From contig JAEYSJ010000113.1 in NCBI GenBank assembly GCA_023434855.1, positions 1 to 37,060 on the forward strand: a stretch of 37,060 nt of DNA, in the 5' to 3' direction. The DNA is from Bacillota bacterium (GTDB lineage: Bacteria; Bacillota_C; Negativicutes; JAEYSJ01). Positions 31,199 to 37,060 of this stretch are shown here, one piece after another. Position 1 is the first letter of the stretch. Every line of letters starts with the position of its first letter. Made by a program: the position numbers and the translations under genes. The notes under the pieces were generated by a model. It did no database searches, was not told the DNA's origin, and saw only the letters and a list, made by a program, of their open reading frames with translations.

Positions 31199-31900
31199 AT
31201 GTCTATTAAACTAAATTTAACCAGGGTAATAGAAAATATCAATACAGCTGTAACCAATAGAAATCCACAATTAAATATCTCAGCAAATGTTAAATTAGTG
31301 GCGGTGACAAAAAATCATACCGTAACAGCTATTCGTGAAGCAATTGCGGCAGGAGCGGCAGCAATTGGCGAAAATCGTGTTCAGGAAGCGCTTGGCAAAT
31401 ATCAGGAAATGAACGACTGCAAGGTGGAGTGGCATTTAATTGGTCATTTACAGACAAATAAGGTCCGTCAGGCGGTACCTATATTCGATTTAATTCATTC
31501 TGTTGACAGTGAACATCTGGCAGTTGAAATAAACCGTATTGCCGGTAAAATCGGCAAACGGCAGGATGTACTAATTCAGGTTAATGTCGCTGATGAAGAC
31601 AGCAAATTTGGTATATCACCGCAAACAATTATATCATTGGGACGATTTATCAGCGATTTGGAACATGTAAGATTATGTGGACTTATGACAATTGCTCCAT
31701 TTTTTGAAGAACCCGAATCTGCCCGTCCGGTGTTTAAGGAATTATTCCAGTTATTCATGAATTTGAAATCATGTAATTTGGCTAATACTAATTTGCAATG
31801 GTTATCAATGGGTATGACTAACGATTATATAATAGCGGTTGAAGAAGGGGCTAATCTAGTGCGGGTTGGTACCGGAATATTTGGCGCACGGCAATATTAA
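31199..31900 (+). CDS. yggS: PLP homeostasis protein YggS/YlmE
   Basis: A 233-residue PLP-binding protein of the alanine-racemase N-terminal fold. The Lys-bearing segment is VKLVAVTKNHTV near residue 28, where most members have KT(Q/K)P rather than KNH. IGENRVQEALGKY, WHLIGHLQTNKV and SMGMTNDY follow. It buffers pyridoxal phosphate in the cytosol. ATG 31199, with ATGGAGGG upstream, is chosen over an in-frame GTG at 31130. It is the first gene of the ylm-type cluster. Confidence 0.92.
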   Translation: MSIKLNLTRVIENINTAVTNRNPQLNISANVKLVAVTKNHTVTAIREAIAAGAAAIGENRVQEALGKYQEMNDCKVEWHLIGHLQTNKVRQAVPIFDLIHSVDSEHLAVEINRIAGKIGKRQDVLIQVNVADEDSKFGISPQTIISLGRFISDLEHVRLCGLMTIAPFFEEPESARPVFKELFQLFMNLKSCNLANTNLQWLSMGMTNDYIIAVEEGANLVRVGTGIFGARQY

Positions 31901-31915
31901 GAGGAGGTAAGCAAA

Positions 31916-32362
31916 ATGAAATTTATGGAGAAAGTCTGGGGAAGTTTAGGATTCGTTGAGCAGGTTGATGTTGATATGGAAGAGGAACGTCCTAAAGTTG
32001 AAGAACCGGTAGAATCTAAAACTAAGAAAGGCAATGCAGCCAACAGCAATGTGGTAAATCTGCCTACTGCCCAAAAGCAGATAAAAGTAATGGTAGTAGA
32101 ACCATTTTCTTTTGATGATGCCCAGCATGTTGCAGATCATCTCAAAAATCAAAAACCTGTTGTGGTTAATTTTGAGAATACTGACAAAGAAGTTGCCAAA
32201 CGAATGATTGATTTTGTCAGCGGTACTACCTATGCTCTTGGTGGAAGTATTCAAAAAATCGGCAATAATATCTTTTTATGTGCACCAAATAATGTTGATG
32301 TCGCTTACAGCGCTCATGACGAAGGTATGGACAAAGCTTTTATGCCATGGGCTAACAAGTAG
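31916..32362 (+). CDS. sepF: Cell division protein SepF
   Basis: A 148-residue FtsZ-ring anchor. The N-terminal amphipathic helix (MKFMEKVWGSLGF) binds membrane; a charged linker (about 20-55) leads to the SepF core (about 60-148), with KVMVVEPFSFDDAQHVADHL, VVVNFENTD and RMIDFVSGTTYALGGSIQKI, the polymerising beta-sheet domain. GAGGAGGT precedes the ATG. It is 15 bases after yggS. Confidence 0.94.
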   Translation: MKFMEKVWGSLGFVEQVDVDMEEERPKVEEPVESKTKKGNAANSNVVNLPTAQKQIKVMVVEPFSFDDAQHVADHLKNQKPVVVNFENTDKEVAKRMIDFVSGTTYALGGSIQKIGNNIFLCAPNNVDVAYSAHDEGMDKAFMPWANK

Positions 32363-32384
32363 TATCTGGTATACAGGAGGAACT

Positions 32385-33203
32385 ATGTTACAGGACAAAA
32401 AAATTGGTTTTATTGGCGGCGGGGCTATGGCTGAAGCATTAATCCGCGGTATGTTAAAAGCCGAACTAGTATCGGCAGGTCAGATTACTATTAACGATGT
32501 TTCCAATGAACGCCTTAGCTATTTGAAGAGTACTTATGATATGAACATATCATTGGACAGTCAGGACATAGCCAGTAGAGCTGACATCTTGTTTTTAACA
32601 GTAAAACCACAAATTCTAAATAATGTATTAGATACGATCGCTCCTGTGGTAGCCAAGACAACTATTGTTATTTCTGTAGCAGCAGGGGCTAAGATTTTAA
32701 CACTGCAAAGCAAAATGCCAGGAGTGCCAATTGTGAGAGTAATGCCTAATACTCCTGTAGCCGTTGGTGAGGGTATGTCGGCCATTGCCTTGGGTAAATA
32801 TGCGGGGGCCGGGACCGGTGAAGTGGCGGCGGCTATTTTTTCCTCCGTTGGCAGAGTAGTAACAGTCGACGAGAGTTCTATGGATGCCGTGACAGGTCTG
32901 TCAGGCAGCGGACCTGCTTATGTATTTGTACTAATTGACGCATTGGCGGATGCTGGTGTTCGTGTGGGATTTTCCCGTCAAAATGCATTGCTCCTTGCGG
33001 CCCAGACCTTGTTAGGTTCTGCAAAAATGGTGCTGGAAACAGGGGAACATCCGGCTAAACTTCGTGATATGGTGACATCACCTGGAGGTACCTCGATTGC
33101 AGGTGTGCACATGTTGGAACAAAAAGGGGTAAGAGCGGCTTTAATTGACGCAGTAATGGTTGCTACTCACCGTTCACAGGAAATGGGGAAAAAGGATAAA
33201 TGA
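32385..33203 (+). CDS. proC: Pyrroline-5-carboxylate reductase
   Basis: A 272-residue NAD(P)H-dependent enzyme making L-proline from P5C. It has the N-terminal IGFIGGGAMAEALIRGM, then VKPQ, VMPNTPVAVGEGMSA near residue 123 and the C-terminal signature SGPAYVFVLIDALADAG to SPGGTSIAG near 225. CAGGAGG lies 6 bases before the ATG. It sits in the division cluster between sepF and ylmH and overlaps ylmH by ATGA. Its product pool is the same P5C that the operon at 24.6-29.5 kb consumes. Confidence 0.93.
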   Translation: MLQDKKIGFIGGGAMAEALIRGMLKAELVSAGQITINDVSNERLSYLKSTYDMNISLDSQDIASRADILFLTVKPQILNNVLDTIAPVVAKTTIVISVAAGAKILTLQSKMPGVPIVRVMPNTPVAVGEGMSAIALGKYAGAGTGEVAAAIFSSVGRVVTVDESSMDAVTGLSGSGPAYVFVLIDALADAGVRVGFSRQNALLLAAQTLLGSAKMVLETGEHPAKLRDMVTSPGGTSIAGVHMLEQKGVRAALIDAVMVATHRSQEMGKKDK

Positions 33204-33985
33204 GTGAACGGGATAAAATTTTACGTTACTACCGTGCAAGCGGTGATGACGAGCTAGCTGCAAAGCTGTTAGATTTAGCTGAAGGCGTGTTACGAAACCG
33301 CAAGTACAAAGTAAGCGAGTTTCTTGATCCTCACGGCTACAGCATTGCGGAAACAATTGGTGTTCATTACGAGCGTCTTGCGCTTGCGGCAGACGGTGGT
33401 TTTGCAGGAGCCGAGAGGGTTAAGGCGGCATTTATTGATAAAGATTTTTTAGGAAAGGCTGACTTTGGATTAACCGCGTTGTCAATAACCTGGGATGCAC
33501 GTTATTATCGGTTATCGCATCGGGACGTGCTTGGAGCACTAATAGGCCTGGGAATTAAACGTGAAGTTATTGGCGACATAATTATGAACAGCCAAGGGTG
33601 TCAGCTTGTATTGGATAAATCTATTGCTGTTTTTGTGGCACAACATTTGACTGCAGTTGGTGCTGCACCTATTAACGTATCACAAATTGCTTTGTCAGAT
33701 ATTGCGCCGCGTGAGGAAAAAATTAAGGAGATTAAGACTACTGTTGCTTCACTGAGGCTAGATGTTATAGCTGCTGCCGGATTTGGTGTTTCGCGTACCA
33801 GAATGACTGAAGAGATTGCTGCAGATAAAGTGAAGGTCAATTGGCAGGAAGCCAAAAGCAGTGCACAGTCTATAAAGGCCGGAGATATTATTTCCATGCG
33901 GGGGCGTGGCAGGGTAGAAGTATGCGAAATCCTTGGGCTAACGAAAAAAGGGCGGACAAGCGTTATATTGAAGCGGTTTATGTGA
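33200..33985 (+). CDS. ylmH: YlmH/RqcP2-like S4-domain RNA-binding protein
   Basis: A 261-residue protein with an N-terminal ylmH domain and a C-terminal S4 RNA-binding domain (about 180-245: LRLDVIAAAGFGVSRTRMTE then GDIISMRGRGRVEV). In Bacillus YlmH can replace RqcP in rescue of stalled ribosomes. The length matches the family (about 257). It overlaps proC by ATGA. Confidence 0.9.
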   Translation: MSERDKILRYYRASGDDELAAKLLDLAEGVLRNRKYKVSEFLDPHGYSIAETIGVHYERLALAADGGFAGAERVKAAFIDKDFLGKADFGLTALSITWDARYYRLSHRDVLGALIGLGIKREVIGDIIMNSQGCQLVLDKSIAVFVAQHLTAVGAAPINVSQIALSDIAPREEKIKEIKTTVASLRLDVIAAAGFGVSRTRMTEEIAADKVKVNWQEAKSSAQSIKAGDIISMRGRGRVEVCEILGLTKKGRTSVILKRFM

Positions 33986-34004
33986 TATTTGGGAGGAGAA
34001 GGTA

Positions 34005-34457
34005 ATGTTAACACCGTTGGATATTCATAATAAAGAGTTTAAGAGAAGTTTTCGCGGTTACAACGAGGAAGAGGTCGACGAGTTCTTGGACAGGGTTATC
34101 AAAGATTATGAGCAATTATATCGCGAAAATATTGATTTGAAAGAAAATCTGGATCGGCTCAACAGTAAACTTGAGCATTATCAGCATATGGAGAATACTT
34201 TACATAATACATTGGTGATTGCTCAAGAAACAGCGGAAGAGGTTAAGCTAAACGCGAAAAAAGAAACTGAGTTGATTCTTAAAGAGTCGGAAATACGGGC
34301 ACAAAAAATGGTAGAGGAAGCAATGGGTAAGGTCCGTCGTATGACAAGCGAATACGAGGAAATGCAAAAGCAGGCCCAGATTTATCGCACACGCATGCAA
34401 ACTTTTTTGCAGGCCCAGTTGGAAATGTTGAAATCGGCGGAAGAGGACGATAATTAA
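34005..34457 (+). CDS. divIVA: DivIVA-family polar/septal protein
   Basis: A 150-residue coiled-coil protein. The conserved N-terminal lipid-binding start is MLTPLDIHNKEFKRSFRGYN, followed by EEEVDEFLDRVIKDYEQL. A long coiled coil covers about 30-140. It recognises curved membrane at septa and poles and organises division and sporulation. GGGAGGAGAAGG lies just upstream. It is a potential polar partner for the RacA-like protein at 18.5 kb. Confidence 0.94.
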   Translation: MLTPLDIHNKEFKRSFRGYNEEEVDEFLDRVIKDYEQLYRENIDLKENLDRLNSKLEHYQHMENTLHNTLVIAQETAEEVKLNAKKETELILKESEIRAQKMVEEAMGKVRRMTSEYEEMQKQAQIYRTRMQTFLQAQLEMLKSAEEDDN

Positions 34458-34459
34458 TT

Positions 34460-34771
34460 TTGGAAATTACCGGATTTGACAAACTGGATATCAAAGAATT
34501 ACCTGACGGTATTTCCGTGAAAGTTCGTATTCAGCCGCGCGCCAGCCGGAATACAGTTGCCGGCATTACCGATGACAGCCTAAAGCTGTGTTTGACAGCG
34601 CCACCGGTCGATGGAGAGGCTAATGAAGCGTGCATTAATTTTTTGGCCCAGTTGTGTGGTGTAGCGAAGAAACAAGTTGGTATTATTTCCGGTCATAAAA
34701 ACCGTAACAAAATTGTAAAAATTGCCGGCATTGATAAAAAGAAGCTGTTAGCGGTTTTTACTAATAATTAA
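34460..34771 (+). CDS. yggU: DUF167 family protein YggU
   Basis: A 103-residue small alpha/beta protein of the DUF167/YggU family. The core is VRIQPRASRNTVAGI near residue 22, LTAPPVDGEANEACINFLA near 45 and IISGHKNRNKIVKI near 76. The function is unknown. The start is TTG, only 2 bases after the divIVA stop, with AGAGGA about 12 bases upstream. It ends 10 bases before the ileS promoter. Confidence 0.88.
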   Translation: MEITGFDKLDIKELPDGISVKVRIQPRASRNTVAGITDDSLKLCLTAPPVDGEANEACINFLAQLCGVAKKQVGIISGHKNRNKIVKIAGIDKKKLLAVFTNN

Positions 34772-34781
34772 CGAGAAAAAT

Positions 34782-34810
34782 TTGACTAATTTTTCTTAAT
34801 TTTGTATAAT
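34782..34810 (+). promoter_or_regulatory. Near-consensus sigma-A promoter of ileS
   Basis: TTGACT, exactly 17 bases, then a perfect TATAAT (34805-34810). It predicts transcription start at about 34817, only about 12 bases before the T-box antiterminator. Confidence 0.8.
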
Positions 34811-34816
34811 ACCTTT

Positions 34817-34892
34817 AGTCATGTCATGAGGGTGGTACTACGGGAGCACAACCTCTTCTCGTCCCTTGGGGATGTGAGGGGTTTTATTTTTT
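34817..34892 (+). promoter_or_regulatory. T-box antiterminator/terminator lacking Stem I, ileS leader
   Basis: The T-box sequence AGGGTGGTACTACGG (34829-34843) can pair with CTTCTCGTCCCT (34855-34866) as the antiterminator. The competing terminator pairs AACCTCTTCTCGTCC with GGATGTGAGGGGTT and ends in a T-rich tail (TTTTATTTTTT, 34882-34892). The bulge TGGT complements the ACCA end expected for tRNA-Ile. No specifier loop or Stem I/III can fit: the promoter is immediately upstream and a coding gene precedes it. This is either a minimal T-box or an eroded one. Confidence 0.85.
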
Positions 34893-34904
34893 GGAGGTGT
34901 AATT

Positions 34905-37060
34905 TTGGATTATAGCAAAACACTTAATTTGCCGGAAACTGAATTTCCAATGCGTGCTAACTTGCCGGAACGTGAGCCGCAAATGCTTGAATATTGGAAG
35001 AATAATAAGATATATGAGAAAAAAAATGCCAGGGCGCAAGGCAAGCCTAAGTTTGTACTGCATGACGGACCGCCTTATGCAAATGGGAGTATTCACATTG
35101 GTACGGCTCTTAACAAAATTTTAAAAGACATTATTATTAAATACAAATCACTACGTGGATTTGATGCTCCCTATGTACCAGGATGGGATACCCATGGACT
35201 GCCGATTGAGCATGCAGCGATTAAAATTCTCGGTTTAAACAGGCACGAGCTTAATCCGTTGGATTTAAGGCGTGAATGTAAGCAATATGCATTAAAATGC
35301 CTTGATATGCAGCGGGAGGATTTCAAACGTCTCGGTGTCAGCGGCGATTGGGAAAACCCATATGTTACTCTTTACCCCGAATACGAAGCCAAGCAAATTG
35401 AAGTATTTGGCGAAATGGCTAAAAAAGGTTATATTTATAAAGGACTAAAATCGGTTTATTGGTGTACTTCCTGTGAAACTGCGCTGGCTGAAGCGGAAAT
35501 AGAATATGCGGAAAAGAAATCCCATAGTATTTATGTTAAATTTCCGTTAGTGGATGATAAAGGCAATTTGCCAGTTGGGGTAGATTATCAGGGAGTATAT
35601 GCCGTAATCTGGACAACCACCCCATGGACAATGCCTGCTAACGTTGCTATTGCCATACATCCTGAGTTCGAATACGCCTGGGTTGAATCCAAGGGTGAAA
35701 TTTACCTTTTAGCGGTGGAGCTTATTCCGGCAGTGGCCAAAGATAATGGTCTGGAAAATTATACTATTTTGTCAACTATGAAGGGTGCGGCTTTAAACGG
35801 AATGGTATTTTCCCATCCCTTCTTTGAGCGTCAGTCACCAATTGTACTGGCCGACTATGTAACCCTTGAGCAAGGTACCGGCTGTGTACATACCGCTCCA
35901 GGGCATGGCCAGGAAGACTTTGAAACAGGCATGAAATACGGGTTACCGATAATTAATCCTGTAGATCAAGCCGGACGTTTTACGGCTGAGGGTGGCAAGT
36001 TCCAGGGATTGCTGGTTCATGACGCGAATGTGCCGGTAATTAAAGAATTAGCTGAGCGCGGTATGTTATTAGGCAAGGGTTCACTTAAGCATCAGTATGC
36101 CCATTGTTGGCGGTGTAAAAATCCTATTATTTATCGGGCAACCGAGCAGTGGTTTGCCTCAGTGGATGGATTTCGGGATGAAGCTCTTAAAGCTATCAAA
36201 GATGTACAGTGGATACCGGCCTGGGGTGAGGATCGTATTCACAACATGGTAGCAGATCGCCATGATTGGTGTATTTCACGTCAACGTGTATGGGGTGTGC
36301 CAATTCCTATTTTTTATTGCGGTCAGTGTAATGAGCATATAATTAATGATGTTACAATTGCAGCTGTTAAAGAATTATTTGAAAAAGAGGGTTCTGATGC
36401 ATGGTGGGCAAAAACGGTTGCCGAAATACTGCCTGCAGGGTTTACTTGCCCGCATTGTGGTCATAATACTTTCCGTAAGGAAAGTGATATTATGGATGTA
36501 TGGTTTGACAGCGGTTCCAGTCATGCTTCAGTTTTGCGACAACGAGCTGAGCTAACATGGCCGGCGGATCTGTATCTGGAAGGCAGTGATCAGCATAGAG
36601 GTTGGTTTCAGTCTTCACTGCTAACTTCGGTGGCAACGCGTGGTCGCGCGCCCTATAATACGGTGTTGACTCATGGATTTGTTGTTGACGGTGAAGGGCG
36701 CAAAATGTCCAAGTCTGTTGGCAACGTTATTTATCCTCAGGAAGTAAATAAGAAGTATGGGGCCGATATTCTGCGCTTATGGGTGGCTTCTGCCGATTAT
36801 AAGGCTGATATTCGTATTTCTAACGATATATTAAAACAGATGTCGGAAGTATATCGCAAAATACGTAATACTTTCCGTTACATCTTAGGCAATATCAGTG
36901 ATTTTAACCCTGATACAGACAAAGTTAACTATGCGGATCTCTTAGAGATTGATCGTTGGGCGCTTTTAAGATTAGAGCAAGTCCGCGAGCGGGTTACCAA
37001 GGCGTATGAAGATTATGAATTTCATTTGCTGTATCATACAATCCATAATTTTTGTGCCGT
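34905..37060 (+). CDS. ileS: Isoleucyl-tRNA synthetase, 3' end outside the window
   Basis: Class I synthetase charging tRNA-Ile, with editing of misactivated valine. The TTG start is preceded by GGAGGTG at 5 bases. Visible are [10 protein letters not shown] and the HIGH-equivalent [12 protein letters not shown] near residues 52-75 (the fourth motif residue is Thr), the editing domain with [11 protein letters not shown] near 235, [11 protein letters not shown] near 403 and KMSKSVGN near 600. The reading frame is open to the window edge (about 718 of an expected 900-930 residues), so the anticodon-binding and zinc domains are partly missing here. It is controlled by the T-box leader upstream. 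Confidence 0.95.
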   Translation, partial: MDYSKTLNLPETEFPMRANLPEREPQMLEYWKNNKIYEKKNARAQGKPKFVLHDGPPYANGSIHIGTALNKILKDIIIKYKSLRGFDAPYVPGWDTHGLPIEHAAIKILGLNRHELNPLDLRRECKQYALKCLDMQREDFKRLGVSGDWENPYVTLYPEYEAKQIEVFGEMAKKGYIYKGLKSVYWCTSCETALAEAEIEYAEKKSHSIYVKFPLVDDKGNLPVGVDYQGVYAVIWTTTPWTMPANVAIAIHPEFEYAWVESKGEIYLLAVELIPAVAKDNGLENYTILSTMKGAALNGMVFSHPFFERQSPIVLADYVTLEQGTGCVHTAPGHGQEDFETGMKYGLPIINPVDQAGRFTAEGGKFQGLLVHDANVPVIKELAERGMLLGKGSLKHQYAHCWRCKNPIIYRATEQWFASVDGFRDEALKAIKDVQWIPAWGEDRIHNMVADRHDWCISRQRVWGVPIPIFYCGQCNEHIINDVTIAAVKELFEKEGSDAWWAKTVAEILPAGFTCPHCGHNTFRKESDIMDVWFDSGSSHASVLRQRAELTWPADLYLEGSDQHRGWFQSSLLTSVATRGRAPYNTVLTHGFVVDGEGRKMSKSVGNVIYPQEVNKKYGADILRLWVASADYKADIRISNDILKQMSEVYRKIRNTFRYILGNISDFNPDTDKVNYADLLEIDRWALLRLEQVRERVTKAYEDYEFHLLYHTIHNFCA

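Overview
The window is moderately AT-rich Firmicute DNA. Two OFOR-type 2-oxoacid:ferredoxin oxidoreductases, a PduL phosphotransacetylase, CotF-type spore coat proteins, SepF/DivIVA and a T-box on ileS together suggest an anaerobic, spore-forming, amino-acid-using or acetogenic bacterium. My best guess is Negativicutes, Sporomusaceae (Sporomusa/Pelosinus-like). This placement is inferred from gene content and recollected family resemblance; no rRNA or other phylogenetic marker was searched. Almost everything is on the + strand; only two spore-coat genes and one small ORF at 17.2-18.2 kb are on the - strand.

Layout. 0-2.8 kb: a small membrane protein and iorAB (indolepyruvate:ferredoxin oxidoreductase; iorA appears to start with ATT). 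2.8-3.9 kb: an inverted-repeat element and a SatP-type acetate transporter. 4.0-7.4 kb: a three-gene SAM by-product salvage operon (MTAP/MTIP-family phosphorylase, AhcY-family hydrolase, MtaD/DadD-family deaminase). The substrate-site residues of the first two point to a deaminate-first route through S-inosylhomocysteine and methylthioinosine. 7.6-9.8 kb: class I aminotransferase, ASCH protein, PduL. 9.9-12.5 kb: a four-subunit Vor/Kor-type oxidoreductase (ferredoxin, alpha, beta, gamma). 12.5-17.2 kb: an unidentified hairpin-rich element with a terminator, a GAF-GGDEF diguanylate cyclase, a methyltransferase, a patatin phospholipase and a trypsin-fold protease homologue. 17.2-19.9 kb: CotF-like coat genes, a RacA-like HTH/coiled-coil protein and a viroplasmin-type RNase H. 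19.9-22.9 kb: a 162-bp repeat, a radical SAM protein, PgeF and a second inverted-repeat element.

23.0-29.5 kb is a sigma54-controlled catabolic module. An enhancer-binding protein (apparently starting with ATA) is followed by a near-consensus -24/-12 promoter and six genes: a [2Fe-2S] protein, an FAD/NAD-type oxidoreductase, a 2[4Fe-4S] protein, a BFD-type [2Fe-2S] protein, a DAO-family FAD oxidoreductase and delta1-pyrroline-5-carboxylate dehydrogenase. It reads as a multisubunit proline (or related imino/amino acid) dehydrogenase plus its aldehyde dehydrogenase. A LivJ-like binding lipoprotein with a long leader follows.

31.2-37.06 kb is the ylm-type division cluster (yggS, sepF, proC, ylmH, divIVA, yggU) followed by ileS, which runs off the window. 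The ileS leader holds a complete T-box antiterminator/terminator but no room for Stem I after a near-consensus promoter. The items most worth checking are this Stem-I-less T-box, the predicted S-inosylhomocysteine salvage operon, the sigma54 proline-type operon, the two related inverted-repeat elements, the non-canonical starts, and the SigH-like promoter sites.
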